A program made the position numbers and the translations under genes. A DNA stretch of 64,000 bases from Rhea pennata (taxonomy: Eukaryota > Chordata > Aves > Rheiformes > Rheidae): positions 19,872,001-19,936,000 of the forward strand of contig NC_084665.1 in NCBI RefSeq assembly GCF_028389875.1. The letters are read 5' to 3'. The notes under the pieces were generated by a model. The model was not told the origin of the DNA. It did no database searches and worked only from the letters and a program-made list of their open reading frames with translations. This document shows, piece after piece, positions 46,601 to 61,600 of the stretch; within the stretch, counting starts at the first letter, position 1; each line of letters opens with the position of its first letter.

Positions 46601-49600
46601 CCTTAGAAATAGCTTTAGTTTCTGCAGTGACTGTCTCTAATACTTAGCTAAGGCAATGTGCTATTTTAACTTCTATATCCTGTTTCTAGCAGCTAGCTCT
46701 CTCTGCAGAACACTGCATTGTGCAGTGCAGAGATTATCACTTTCAAAATTTCCAGTGCAATTTACAAATGCGTACTTCAGGAGCATGTTATAGAAACGGA
46801 TGTAATTTTCTACAATTCAGCATTCTTGTAGACAAACTGATGAAGTATGGATTAGATTACTGGATAGTATGGTGGACTGAGAGCTGCCTGTACTACTGGG
46901 CTCAAAGGATTGTGAGACAGCAGCGCAAGGTCTAGCTGGAGGCCAGACACTAGTGGTATCCCCCAGTGGTCAACACTGGGTCCAATACTGATAACTTCAT
47001 TAATGACCTGGATGATGGGTCATAACGCACCTTCAGCAAGTTTGTGTGTGATACGGAACTGGGAGGAGTGCTTGATGTGCCAGATAGTTGTGCCGCCATT
47101 TATTTAGAGGGACCTTGACAGGCTGGAGAAATGGGCCAACAGAAATCTCATGAAGTTTAATAAAGGGAAATGCCGAATCTGCCCCAAGAGAGAAGTAACC
47201 CCATGCACCAGTACAGGCTGGGGATGATCAGCTGGAAAACAGTTCTGCAGAGAAGCTCTTTGGGGTCCTGGTGGACACCCAAGTTGACAATGAGCCAGTA
47301 GTGCACCTATATGGCAAAGATGGTCAACCACATGCTGGCTGCATGAGGAGGAGCACTGCCAGCAGGTCAGTGGAGGTGATCTTTCTCCTCTACTCCACAC
47401 TGGTGAAGCCGTTTTTGGAATGCTGCATCCTGGTCTAGGCTCCCCAGTACAAGAGAAACACAGACATACTGAAGTGGATCCAGTAAAGGACTACTAAGAT
47501 GATTAAGGGACCAGAGTAGTCTGTCATATGAGGAAAGGCTGAGAGAGCTTGGGCTGTTCAGCCATGAAAAGAGAAGGCTCAGGGGGATCTTATCAGTCCT
47601 GGTGGGAAGGAGTAAAGAATACTGAGAAGACTCTGGCTCAGTCATGTGTGGTGGAAGGACAAGAGGTAGCAGGTACAAACTAAAATATGGGAAATTCCAT
47701 TTGAACATATAAAAAAAGTCTTAACTGTGAGAGTGGTCAAACACAGGAGCAGATTGCTCAGAGAGGTTGTGGGGTCTCCAACCTTGGATGTGTTCAAAAC
47801 ACGACTGGACACAATTCTGAGCAAATTGCTTTAGCTGACTCTGCTTTGAGCAGAGCTTTGAACTAGACAATATCTGGAGGTCCCTTTCAACCTCAAGGTT
47901 TCTGATTCTGTGATTGAGGGTTGCACACATGCAGTGTATCAAAGTTGGCCTTGAACACAGGCAGCTGAACTCTGCCAAGGACTCTGGACTCTTGGCAATG
48001 TTGCTGGCTCCCCCACTCCCAAATTAGTGGCTGTTCTTTCGTAGATTAGGGGATGACTTTCTATGGTGCAAGGAAGGAATTAATCTCAAAGAAGATACTG
48101 GCCTTCAACATACCTGCTGAACAGATGTTGATATTTGAGCTTGAAACACTTTCATTCCAAAGCTGTTAATTAACTATCCCAATTGCATATGTTACAAAAG
48201 CATAACATAATTTAAAAATCCTTGCTTTCTCAGCTCATGCGTTGTTCTAATTTAATTTGTTGTTTTATCAGGAGATTGGCCAGTGGATACATCCATAGAG
48301 AAAGGATAGATAAAAACTTCCAGTTAATGTTTTCATTTTACTTACTGAAACAAAACCTTTGCAGACCATGTCATGCTAATTCATGTTCTGAACTTTTCAT
48401 TTAGGTTGAATTTGGTTGAAGCCTTTGTGGTAGATCCAGAACTACGTCAGTGCCTTCAAGAAGATCTTTTACGTCGCTTCCCAGATCTCAACCGACTAGC
48501 AAAGAAATTTCAGAGACAAGCAGCAACATTACAGGACTGTTACCGAATGTATCAGGCTATTAATCAACTTCCTAATGTTGTGCAAGCACTAGAAAAACAT
48601 AAAGGTAATGCCATCCTTTTGTCTGTTTTTCAGTGTTTTATAATAGAGTGAGAATGCCAAGAAATAATGTGTGCATTTCTAAAGATTACTTTTGTTCTGT
48701 GTATTTTTGTGGCAGAAAACGCATAAAGATATTTGAATTCGAAATGTGATGAAATTGTGAAATACCAGTCAGATAATTAAATATAACAAAATCTTTACCC
48801 CCCAAAAGTGTTCCAATCAGTGTGTAGCTAAAACATTTGAGCTGTCAGGTGATGATTCTGTAGTCTTTGAGATTGGCTTGTTTCTAAGAAATCTTGACCA
48901 ATTGTTTATAATGAAAACCCTCCATACAACATTGTTGCATGCCTTTTGAAGACAGTTATTTTCGTATCACTGAGTTGTAATTAAACAAATTTTTCCATCT
49001 TAATTTTTGTGGTATAACTTGAAACACATTTACTCATTTCCTTTGGAAATTAATTTTCTTCTGATCTCTATTGAGATAAATATTGATAGAAAGCTCAATG
49101 TTATGACATATGAATCTAGAAAATGGAATGATTGCTATTTCATTTTTCTCTTGTGCCAAGAACAAGCAAAATAAGATATAGTGCCATTGTGATAGGGATG
49201 TGATTCAATGTAGCAATAGTAGTCCTTTCCATGCCTATCATAGACTAATGGACTTCTATAAAAGCAGGTTTTCTATCAATTTGTTTTAAAATCTCTTTCA
49301 ATAAAGCAAACACTAAAATCAAAGAGGAGGAATTTTTGAAGTGGTGCAAATACAAAAATCTCTTTTTGTGTGTTTGAGCAGACAGTGATACTACCCAAGA
49401 TACCTTATACTTTACTGTGGTTTTATGAAGTAATAAAATTTATCTTCTAAAATATTCATCTAAAAATGAACGAATTCTTGGATACTGGCTGCGTTATTTT
49501 CAAAAGCCATTAAAATCTAAAACTGTGAGGAAACTAGCACAATTTTTTTTACAAGCCCTGTGCCACAATTTAGCAGCCTCAACCCTGTTACTTTGACACT

Positions 49601-52600
49601 TCGAAGCAGACTTTTCTTGTTTTTTCTCTGGCCTGGAGTTCTGGAAAGTCTGTCTTCAGTTAGTTCATTAGTTCAGCATATTCTCTTGGTATCTCCTCTT
49701 CTTTTTCTATTGCTTGTCATTTGAATCAGAGTTTTTTTTTGTTTTTGTCATAGTTCTTGGCTATGAAAGCAATCCATATTTTAGATGTCTTGAGGGCCAA
49801 GCTGTGAGGCAAACTGCTAAGCCTTGCTTTATGTGTAAATTAATGGATTGCAAAAGGTTCTTGCTGTTTTACACATAACTCAGTTAGCCTTAGCAGGGCA
49901 TTTATCAGCAGTGCATCTAAAATAATTTAAAATTGGTGAAGTGTGTTATTTTTATTTTTCTTTGTACTTGTATGCCTTTGTTTAAAATACAAAAATGTCC
50001 TGGTAGTTTCAAATGGGACTGATTCAGACTGCATCTGATGATTGTTCTGTTTGAGACTATAAAAAAAATCTTTTACTGGGAGATGAAAAGTCAGAAATCT
50101 TGGGGCAACTCTTAACATCTGTGAGTTTCAGAATTTTATTTTCTGATTAATGTTTTTTGGGAGGTGAATCAACTGTAACATAAAGCAAGTAGCAGTGTAG
50201 CAGTGATTACTTTTTCTTCAATATAAAAAACATTGCTTTCCTGAAATAATTGTTTTTATGGATGATGAGTGAAGAGGACTTTTTTTTTTTTTTGGTAAGA
50301 AACAGGAAAGGACACTGAATCATCAAATTACTTTGCTGTTGCTAGCAGAAGGGAACGTTTGTTCATTGCTAAAATTGTTGGGGCATAAAATCTAGTTACT
50401 TTCAAGAAGTTTATCTTTAAGAAGCTCCTTAGGAATCTTCCTTCTCAACTCAGTCTGACATTCTTTGTTTCAAGCTTGCTTGTATGGAGGATACAAAAAT
50501 TGCATGGCATATTCCAGTAGCATTGCTACCATACTGTCTCCAGAGACTTGAATACCTCCTTACTGCTTTTGGAAACTATTTTTGCTGCCATATTCTAGTA
50601 CTGTACTTTCTATGACTACATTGCATTGATGGGTCAGCCATGTTGTCCAACTGTTGTCATTTTCAGCAGGTTATTCTCCTACTGGTGATGGAATTCTTTT
50701 GTTTATGAATGCATCATCTTGCTATTAAATTTTATTTCATTTTTTTCAGTCCAATTTTCAAAATAATTTTGACTGACTTTGCTGGTGTTTCCTCTACTGA
50801 TACCTTCCACAATTTCTGTGTTAGTGAATTTCATAAGCAGCTTTTTTTCATTTGTGTGTTAACATCATTAATTCACACATCTTAAAGATTAATGCTTGTA
50901 TGAACTCTGATGGAACTGTCCTGCTAATATCCTTTCAAGAAACAGATCTCCTGCAGGTCAGCCATCTCCACTTTATCTGCCTTCTGATCATTGTATTAAC
51001 CCTAAGTCTTCTATTTTCCATCTTAACATCCGATGTGACACCCTGTTGAATGCTTTAGAAGAGTCCAGCTTAGATGTACAGATTTGCTTTGTCTTATCTC
51101 AAAGACAGAATTTACAATATTTGGCCGTGATCTATCTCTGGTAAACTTGTCACTTAATCCAAATTCCATTTTGCTCTGTGTTCTTTCCTCACCGTTTTTT
51201 TCTAAGACTGTGTACCATCAAAGTGTCAAGTTTAAGTGCATCTCTGTGATATAATAATGTTGATTTTTCCATACCTCTATTCAGTAGGCTGCTGACTGGA
51301 TAAATGTTTGTTTTTAAAGTGTTAGTGCTTGATTTTTGCTTTCTATAAAACATCTTAAATGAAATTTATGTAAAAGTCTTTAATGCATGTAATAGGCACT
51401 TAGCTGTGCTTCAGTAAGGAAATTATGGTTTAAATTAAAAACTGCTCAGAGGCAGATACATTTTGTAATCACTAAATGCATCTTTCTGTGCTTTTGGAGG
51501 TATATAGATCTCTTCTATGTGCAGCTCACATACTGATGATGTCAAGTAGGTGCAAAATTGGGATTTTTTTTCTTAATAACATGTTTGACTTCAGAATGCA
51601 AGGGAGTTTAATTTAGAATTTTTCAATAATATTTCTTTCTTAGATTCTTTTTATGTAAAGTTTTATGCTTTTAGGGAAAGCATACTGATAGAACTTTTAT
51701 AAATCCTCAGTATTAATGAGTCAAATCTTAATTCCTCTAAGTCTTGGACACTGAATTTGGGTTGAAAGTTCAAATTAATTTGTCAATATTTCAGTTTGAA
51801 TTGTGTCATAAATACATGTAAATAAACCATTATTTTGTAATTTTTTGATTCTGCATCATTCTACAATGTCCGAAGATGTGCTGTTCTAGCTCCAATAATG
51901 AAGTGATATCGTGAAACTTGCCTATTTATTCCTTTCAAGAAGGAAATAGTTATTGTTACTTTAAGTTCAAGAACAATCACTTTTAGCTAGAGCATAATTG
52001 CAATCGTTGTATTGTGGGTGCCATACAGTCTGTCAGCTGGTGCCCTAGTAACTGAGATCCGCTCTGAAGAATGAATGTGAAACTTTCCTGCTCTTGCAGT
52101 TTCTGCTTCCTTCTTTACTGCCTCCTTTTATTTTCTAGGTTGGTTCAGATCTGTCATCTTGGGAGTGGGGTGTGGGAGTGGTGATATTAGAGTGAGCAAG
52201 TGAGAGAGAGAGGGAAACCTGGAATAATAATTTTTTAAAAGCCTACTTTATTTCAGATCTTAGCTGTGGATGTTTACAGTTGTTTATACTCTAGCATCAC
52301 AGTTCGTTCTTCTACTTCCTTGTAATAAAAACGTTAGTCACCACACAGAAGCAATAGAAGCAACTGTGCATGGACTCAAATGAATAACTGAAGTCTATAT
52401 AGCAAATGGTCCATTACTGATGCTATCTTGTTCTTGTATTACTGTGTTCTTCAGTTAGATTAAATATTTTTAAAGATTCAGTTTTTAAATTTTTACAAGT
52501 TCAATAGTCTCTCAATAACATGAAGCTTTTTTCCCCCCTCTACTAATAGATACTGATCAGTTAAGAGCTTTAACATCAAAAGCTGGGGAAAAAAATAAAA

Positions 52601-55600
52601 GGACACAGAAAGAAAAGGAAACCAAAATTCCATTTGAATTGCAGAGCTGAGAGAGAAGGGATTCCCTTAGATAATCATGTCCTGATCATATGACTTTTAT
52701 CAATTACTGACAAATATTTTCTTAGGAAAGATCAGGATCTTTTTCTGCCTAGTCTAGTAAGAAATTGGGAAGCGCTGGAATAGTTGGAGCTTAATTCTGC
52801 CTTTATCTGTTAATTTGCAAAGGTTTATCTGTGAATATCAGAGGCAGATCTCATAATTCTGTACATAATCCAGTGACTACAGGCACACAGCCTTAGAGTT
52901 TCTTTGAGGTGTTTCATAAATATATAGTCAATAATGCTAATCTTGCTGTGATTAAATTATAATTTGAAGTGTCTGAGAGATTTTTAAACATTTATTGATG
53001 GAGTTTTCACAGTTGGCTGTTGAAGAGGTGCTTATTTTTAGGCTTGATGAATTTTTTTTTTCATGAAATTGGCAAAATATATATGCATTAAGTGAATTGT
53101 GAGCTGCATTTTACAGTTGGTGCTCATAGATTGTTCTGTGGACTTCTGACCTACGTATGTGCTGTGCAGTTATGCTTAATACATAGTATCTGTACTGACA
53201 AAATATATTTTAAAACACGACTAATTTTAGTGACTTCTTGTTTAGTGTAAAGAACAGTGACTATAAAGACCTGGTTAGAGTAGGTGATCTTTTTTTAAGC
53301 ATGAGAGGAAAGACTGGAAAAAATCAATTTCTGTTTGTGTCCAAACATGAACTTAACAGGTGTTCCTAATTTCTGGAAAATGAGATTTAAGAAAAGTTAA
53401 AAACTCTCAAGTGTGGATGGTGGAAATTCTAATTTCTTTTCCCTTCATACCTTTAAAATGTGTTGCTGTAGAATACAGTTTTAACAAAGGCATTTCAGCT
53501 TTCCGTGGGGCAGGAAGAGGTAATGGTCAGACAGCAAGTTTGTATTTTACCTGTTGTTTGCCTGTAGTTTTATTTTTATTAAGGAGTTAATACCACCAGA
53601 TATGATTGAAGGTGACAGGATAGCTATGAGCTTAATCAGAATGTAAAATCGATAATGCCATTGAAAAAAATGCATAAATGTGCCAAGAAGTAATTGTGTA
53701 CGTGATTGTGAAGATGGTTAATGGAAATTAACCATCTGCATGGCTGTGCTGTTTGTCTTGGATAGGTGAATTCTGGTTAACTGTTTGGAAAGTTGTGGGG
53801 TTTTTGTGAATGATAATTCTCAATTTTTTTTTTCTTAACAGGAGATCACCAGATGTTGTTGTTGGCAGTGTTTATAACACCACTTAATGATATCCACTCC
53901 GACTTCTCAAAGTTTTTGGAGATGATAGAAACAACATTAGACATGGATAAGGTACAAGATGGCATGTGGGAGGGAGTTTATTTAGCAATTGAAATTTCTT
54001 ATTGAACTTTACAATCTGTTCCACATTCACAAAGTTAATTGATCGTCCACATTAAGCAGTTATAGTTTAGCAATAGAGTAAATGAGGACAGATATTAGTA
54101 TAGCAGTTGAATATCAAGAGAATGTTCACACACTGGCTTAGTTATTTAGTCCAATGAAATTTCCCAGAGGAGAGAAAGCTAGTTAAATAAACTTAGCTTT
54201 GCATTAGGACTTGCTTATAAAATAATACTGATGATCAGCCTAAGCTTACAGGGGAAATTTGGCTTTTTTGGCCAAATGAAACTGGAAGGAACATCTGTTC
54301 CTTAAATCTGTACCAGAGAGACGATGGGATGAGTATAGATGACAAATTTATCATTGTTTAAAATCAAATACTTAATTCAAGTTTTTGGCTGTGTCCTGTT
54401 GCTTAATAGATGAAGCAATGCCAAGATTTCTGTAGCATTTATACATCATTTTTTCTCACTATTTTTTAGAGAATCTATTTAATATATTTTGAAAGTTGCA
54501 TATTTTTATAAAATTATTATTTCTTCCAGTTAGTAATAACTTATATTTAATGTTTCTTTCTTAATGAGATGTTTCATTCTTTTCAAAAAGCTGAGGAGCT
54601 TTTCAGGGTTGTTACAAATGTCTCTCTCAGCTGACTGTAGAAACATGAGATCTATCTACCCATTTGCCAAGCGTGGTAGTGAGGGCAAGTTGTGGAACAA
54701 AGACTGTAACTTACCGAAACTGCACAGGCTTTAGAATTTTTAACATGCGTATTTTGCTCCAAAGACAAAAGCACAACTTTTGATCTTTATATGCTTTCAT
54801 CAGTTGAGTTTAATTGTTTGTTTAAGAAAAGACTGCTTGACTGACATGTTGCTGTAATTTATGATATACGCAAATGAAGAAATTTATAGCTTTATACTAG
54901 TTCCAGACCATCTGTTGATTCAGTTTGTATGCCCTAGGACTCTGTTTTCTTTAAAATTAACAGCTGTTCTAAGCCTTCATCCATCATAATCCATGTCTTC
55001 AAATTCCTTTTCAACTTCTACTTTAAAATGCTTATTGTCCTTCTAAACAGAATATTGAGTCAATTATATTTAATTAAGTCCCACAGAATCTGGTGTGTTG
55101 GATCTGGTGTGTGGAGTTTTGTATTTAAGATACTAGAATTGATTAAAATTATGTAGATAAACCAGCACTGATTTTACTGGAAGAATAAAGGTGGTTCTGT
55201 TTGCATATTAAAATCTGAACCCTTGACTTGCAATTCCTCTTAGGTTCTTAGGGAATTCACGTAAAATACTCAGCTTTATTCTGAGTGTGATTGCAGCATA
55301 GGTTGTCATAGCAACTTATGTTAATCCTTTCAGGATAACCATTGTAGCATAAAAAGAAACAACGGAGTTCAAAAAGTGTGGGATGTGGTTATTCATTTAC
55401 CGAGCTGTAATAAATGTTGATAAACTGTCACTTCTGTTCCTTCTATTTCATAGAATCATTACATTTAGTTTGGAAGGGACCTTTCAAAGTCATCTACTTC
55501 AACCTTCTGCACAAAGGAGGGCTACCGTCAAAATGTGTTAGGAGTTCTTGTAAATTGAATTTAGAGTTCAGGTACTAAGGCCCTTTACCATATAGAATTG

Positions 55601-58600
55601 ATGAGATTTGCTTTCAATATAACCCACTTTGTATGGATAATTGTTGCCATGGTCATGTTATGTAGAGAGTGAAGATGATAATACAGTATTCAGAACAATT
55701 TTGAGTACCCGTGTCTTTTGCTTTTCTTACTCTCTGAAGCAGATTTAATGTTTGGATTTAGAAGAGTAGTGAGTTGTAATTTAGACTTCAGTGCATTTCA
55801 CCTGTCAGTATATTGGTGAAATGTTACATTGGTGATAGATATTTTTATTCTGTTGTTCAGGGAGATTGAGGGAAGTTAGTCTAGTTCATTTTCATTTTCT
55901 TCCATTTTTCTGGAGAGGTATAGCCTTAATGGAACTAACTTATGGTAGATTTGTTATGTGTAAAGCACCAAGAAATCAAGTACTTGCCAATCTGTATTCT
56001 TGTTAACACTTGTTTTGCCAGGTTGTTGGCCACATCCACCTGGATGCATCCACAGCTGAAGGTTATGGAAGAGAAAAGCAAAGCTTTGCTTTAAGCAAAT
56101 CTCTTAATTACAGCTGGAGTACTGCTATAGGAGAACAGCTTGAAAAAAATTTGAGTATAATATAATTGTGGGTGCCTGTTATTAATTAGTAGCACTATTT
56201 TTAAATATATTTATTGAACTACAATTGTTTTCCTTTTCTAGCAATTCAGCTGAACTTTTAAGTTATTTTAAAAATGATTTCTGTTAATTACATTTGGATT
56301 TTTCTTGGAGGATGCGATCAGATGAAGTAGTTCTGTTTGAATACCTGCTAATGATTATCTAACAAGACCTTAATGATAAAGGATCTTCCCTATAATACTT
56401 GGGAATATGTTAGAAGCTAACCTAAATTCTGGCTCTTACACGCTTGTAGATTCAGATTTTCAGGCTAAGGTCATGGGATGTAGGCTGCTAGACATCCTAA
56501 GGTGTTAGTAGCTACACCTGGAAATGCTGCCAGGCATTTAGCTTTGGGCTGGAGTGTCTGGTGTGGAGTGTCTGCTGTGCTGTGGATGGGCTCCTGAACT
56601 CCCATAGTTCTTAGCCGAGGCTTGTAAAGGTAAACAGAAACTGAAATAGTATTATTTTAATACTCCATACCAGAAGCTTTAGAGCAGTTTGGGACTTCTC
56701 TCTCACACTAGCAGCCTCCGTGATCTGTGTTCAGTTGTCATCACAGACCTGTTGGAGCTGTAATCATAATGCAGAGATTTTTCCACATGCTTGTTGTAAG
56801 CTCCGTCCCAATGAGTGCTAGGCTGAGTGGTAGGTGGGGCAGTGTCATAGGCTCTTTTGGACATTATAAGCTCTGACCACACATGGATCTTTGTTTGCAG
56901 TGAAACAAAAGCCTTTCTGCGCAGGAGAGGTCTGAAGGGTGGAAGTGCAGCTTCTGTTCTGGTCAGCCTGTCTGACACAGTGTTTGAGGTCTGCGTAGCT
57001 TGAGGGAAGAGTGGAATTTGCAGCCAGGTCAAGTAATGTGCTGAGACCTGGTATAATGTGCATGCTTAGGAATGTAATCTCTTTGTTCTGAGATCACAGG
57101 ATTTTTGCAGCTTATTCTAGGTTTCAAAAAACTCTTTGAAGCCATATAACAAAACTACTTTTCACTCTGCTGTCAACCTAAGTTGTCTCATGAAGCCAGT
57201 CATAGTGGGAGTACATGGCCACTGCGATCAGGCCTGTTTGGTTTCTGTTTCAGAACCAGCCTTGCAAAACCAGGAATGGTCTTTTCTGCTGTATGTTCTG
57301 TCATAAGTGTTCATTCTTCTTGCAGGAGTATCCTTTATTTAGGGGATGAGAGGAGGAGACCTATCAACAGGGGCATTTCTGCAGAGAATAGATTTGTTAA
57401 ACTACTTTCTTAATGCTTCCAAATTTTAGGGTGGCCCTCTGAGGGAAAAAAAAAAAAAAAACTCACGATTCATTATTCTGTGAAGCCCATATCTCTGGTT
57501 AGGCACCTAGAGAACCATGCTGCTGCAGGGTGTTTGCACACAACAGAAATGTAATCAAAATACCAGACTGAGTGAAACACTTTGCAGTGCAGGTATTTGC
57601 ACAAAGGAAATAGACACCAAAGGTTCAGATCCCCATTATGCATGCAGCTTCTGTGGGAGATGTAATTACTTGTCTGGGGAAGGTCATTCCCAGAAGAAAC
57701 TAGGAATCCTTTGAATATGCAGTATATTATGTGGTTTCTTCATATGGTAATTTACTTAGCCCCCATTTCAAATTCAAAGTGAGTAAGTAATCCTAAGGCT
57801 TTCATTTCCAGATTGTGTTCTCAGATCTTTGTTCCAAGGTGCTGCAAAACCTGATGGTTTTCAGTCTAATGCTTTTAAAGTTGCCTTGGTCAATTCTAGA
57901 CTTGAAGCTTTGATTGTAAATTAAAAATGAATGTTGCAGTTATCATTCCTGCAGTTACAGCATCTCTTGCTCAGTGCTTTCTAGGGGGAAAGAATAAAGG
58001 AGCTGTGAAACCCTCAAACCCTCTTTCCTTCCTCTCCCCTTTTTCTTCTCCTGCTAAAATATACTTACGGGTAAAACTATATGTAAACTATATGTAAACT
58101 AGTATCTTGTTCAGGCATGTTAACCAAAGTAGTTGCAGCAGCTGCTCTAAGTACAGTTTTGCAGATAATTTCCAGCCAGAGGAAGATTCATGAAAGCATT
58201 GTTTTGTTTTTTTTTAACTTAAATGGAAGAAATGTTAGTAATGTGAAAGCCAGTGTTTAGTTTCCATGTCACAGACCACAATGCTAATATTTTTATTGAC
58301 TGTAAAAGTATGTATATTAAAAATGAAGTTTCTTTTCTGTTTAGTGATTACAAATGCATGCCTGCAAGTTAAACTTTAAGGCCTTTGCGGGAGGCCTATA
58401 ATGTCATTAGGAATGCATGCAAAACAGTGGAAGCATGGGGAAAAGAAAGGGAAGAAGATGAGGTACAATTTCATTCATCTGCACCTCTGAAAATGTTTAG
58501 TTTGTAGGGAAATATGTATGCTTTTCAGCTCAAAAGAACTGGATTGAAATTGGATAGGATTTTTGGTGATAAAATACGAGCTCCTTCTATAACCTGCTGA

Positions 58601-61600
58601 ATGTGTTTTGGGCAGGAAACATCTTTCTCAGAAGCTTCCATTTTAAAGACTTCTTGTTTTGAAATGCTCTTTCCTCTTACAGTCTGTCTTGATTAGCTGC
58701 CTAAACCTAGGCTGGCATATGCAACATGGAAATATGCAACAAGTAATTTCCCCCCCACTTTGTTTTTTTTTGTTTGTTTTTTGTTTTTTTTTTCCTGCCT
58801 GTTTACTACTGCTGTTACTTTTATGCAAATGAAAAATGTGCAAACATCACATCCATTTCAAAGTAAATGAGTCAGTTAAATTGGTATATTTTATTTTTAT
58901 ATAAAGTATGTTCTCTGAGGAAAAAGTGTTTAAGCCTTATTTGTTTTGTAAGTGAATCAGACTCAAGTCAACCAGGGATACAATTATCACAAATACTAAT
59001 GTATTACAAAATGTGTGTGTGTGTGTGTATAAAAAAATATAAATATAAGTATGTATATATAAATAAAACAGATTGACCTAAAGAGTTAAAATAAATTAAT
59101 TTCACTGTGTATAATCAGAGAGGGAATAATAATAATAATTTTCCCCCTAGGTAGAGAATCATGAATTTCTTGTCAAGGCTTCTTTTGATCCTAACTTGAC
59201 AGAATTAAGAGAGAAGATGAATGAACTGGAAGAAAACATGCAGTCCTTTCTAAAGAGTGCAGCCAAAGAACTAGGTAGGGTATGAACTACCATTGATTCT
59301 TATCTTCTTCGTAAAATATTTTGAGATCAAATAACAAAAACTACTATAAAGGAGTTAAGGGCTGTTTAATTTATAACTATCCCTATTCTTTTCTTTAAAG
59401 ATGGCATTACAGACTATTTCATAAGTTATCATGGATGTTTGCAAGATACTGTGAAATTTCATTTCTAGAACTGTAACTCATCTAACTCTTGATTAAATCT
59501 GATTTTATTTTATACCCTTTGAGGATGTACATTGAAATATTTTTGTCCTGTCCATTCTTTTGAATGTCCGTTCAGGCCATGCCAGTTTTCTGTGTGAAGT
59601 TCTTTGCAAAATGTAGTGTGTAATTCTTGGAAGCAAAATGAGACATTTAAAAGAGTTTTACCTAGTATAACCAGTGTGCATTTGTATAACGAATTGGGCA
59701 TTCAAAGAGCAACTTCAACTTTTTACATTTTTAATGTAAATATGGCAAGGAAAACTGGTAAGACCATGGTTACTTTAGATTGTGTCTTTAAGGGCTTGCA
59801 TATTTAGCAGTCTTGTTTTTTTAGTTTAAACAAGGTACCTGGATAAAAAATAAGGAAAGAAAAGATTGCATAGGCATGGAGTGAGAAATCTCACCTGCAG
59901 AAGTATGTGTTCGCAAAACAATCACGAGGCTGCATGTGCTGTGCTTATTGCATCAATATAGAATATTCTTGTAATGTGCTCTGAACATTATTCTTATTTC
60001 TGGGGAACATGTAGCAATACATTGAGGGCGTACTTAATTTGAATACACAGTTTGAGGGCATACCAAATTAAGAACAAAGAATGAACCACTAAATTTCTAT
60101 TAGGTCTGAGTATTTCTCATATGTGTGCAAACCCAAAACAAGTCTACAGAATAACATATCTAAGATATGCTGCATACAAATTGGGAATTATTGCACAAAT
60201 GTAGCACAGACTGCAGGCTCTTGGATGATGGTTTTCTTTCTTTATCCTTCTCTGTATTTTCATTTAAAAGGTTTGGAAGCTGGCAAAAGTATCAAACTAG
60301 AGTCAAATTCACAATTTGGACATCATTTTCGAATTACTTGCAAGGAAGAAAAGGTTCTCCGGAATAATTCAAAATACAGAATAATTGATACACAGAAGAA
60401 TGGTGTGAAATTTACTAACAGGTATGAAAGGATACAGATAGCTTCTCAAGCCTCTTGAGAGAAACAACCATTCCTTTCTTTGTAAATATCCCAATAGGTT
60501 ATTTTTCCTACATCTTCAGTGGCTGAATTTTCACCTTCTTTTTGATTAACTCATGTATTGAAATGCTGAGCAAGACTGGCGTGAGGGAGGAGTACTCCTG
60601 CAGTTGTCTGTTACAGCACACACATTCATTCCACGTTTCCTTTGCCAACTGTTCAGCTATTCTTGTTCTTTTGACTTTGGCTAATTTCTCTGTTTTAGTT
60701 GCCTAGCCACATTCACTGTTTATACAGACAGTCTCACAAGCTGCAATAGGAAGAAAGCTTATCACCAAATATGATGTGTAGCTGTTGTGTTGGTAATTAC
60801 CTTTTCTCTTCCAAACTATGCTCTAACTAACGTTCGTCCTGTGTGTTGGACTTCTGTTTTGACTCTATAGCCTAGGCTATTCAAAAATTTGTCTGAAGCT
60901 TAATTGCATTGATATTGTTTCAATGCCTCCTTGTCCAGAGAACAATTCTGTCACAGATCATCCATGCAAAAAAGTACACTTTTTGTTGCCTTTTGAGTTC
61001 TTGTAGGGTTTTTGGAAGGAGCATGGACTGCCTCAGTTATCAGATGTCTTGCTTTCTGTACTTCAGTGTTTTACAAAAAGCAAACAAGGAAGTAAAAAGT
61101 TGTCTTTGCAGAAACACCATAAAATGATGACATAACTCAAGTTGAAAGGGACTTCTCAAACTTAGCTCATCCTATCTCTCACTCAAATCAGAGCCATCCT
61201 GGAAATTAGATCCGTCTTCACAGTTAATGAAGTAGTTCAAGGCTTTGGCCAGCTGCCCATCCACTAAGGATGAAGATCTCACAACAAAAGAAAACTTTAT
61301 TTGGCATATAATCAGAATTTTCTTTGTGATAGCTTGGATCTTCTGTGTCTCCTTCTTTTGCTATGTACCTTTAGGAGGAGTCTGACTAAGTCTTCTTCAT
61401 AACTCCCTTTGATTAGGTAGTCTAAGGCAGCATTTGGATCCCCATTTAGCCTCCCTTCTCCAGGGTGAATAAACCCAGCTCTCTCAGCTTGTCCTTATAT
61501 TCTGTGTACTCCAGCCCCAAACCATTGTGGTGGCTGTCTGCTGGACTTGCTCCAGGTTCAATGCCTCTTAAATGAGGCTGACCTCTGTAGCGTGGGTGCG

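Larger units (their letters stand above)
29602..48404 (+). other. MSH2 intron 6 (18.8 kb)
   Basis: This is the largest intron in view. It holds CR1-type fragments at about 33230-34108, 34112-34463, 42640-43899, 44320-44900 and 46811-47916, all on the + strand. It also has a CA microsatellite (37638-37681), A/T runs (34677-34709, 39868-39911), hairpins (35779-35838, 38209-38235, 40243-40264) and a CTCF-like motif (40785-40798). The remainder is unremarkable AT-rich sequence with no exon-like block that I can support. Confidence 0.75.
48605..53841 (+). other. MSH2 intron 7
   Basis: AT-rich intron. It contains an old CR1/L3-like remnant on the minus strand (about 50830-51200), short T runs, a GA run near 52200 and a perfect 11-bp hairpin (53712-53737) near the exon 8 acceptor. 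Nothing else is recognised. Confidence 0.65.

Noticed and set aside
56703-57714. Cluster of 65-110 codon frames in MSH2 intron 8
   Set aside because: Unrelated frames on both strands with no conserved motifs; typical of slightly GC-richer intron sequence.
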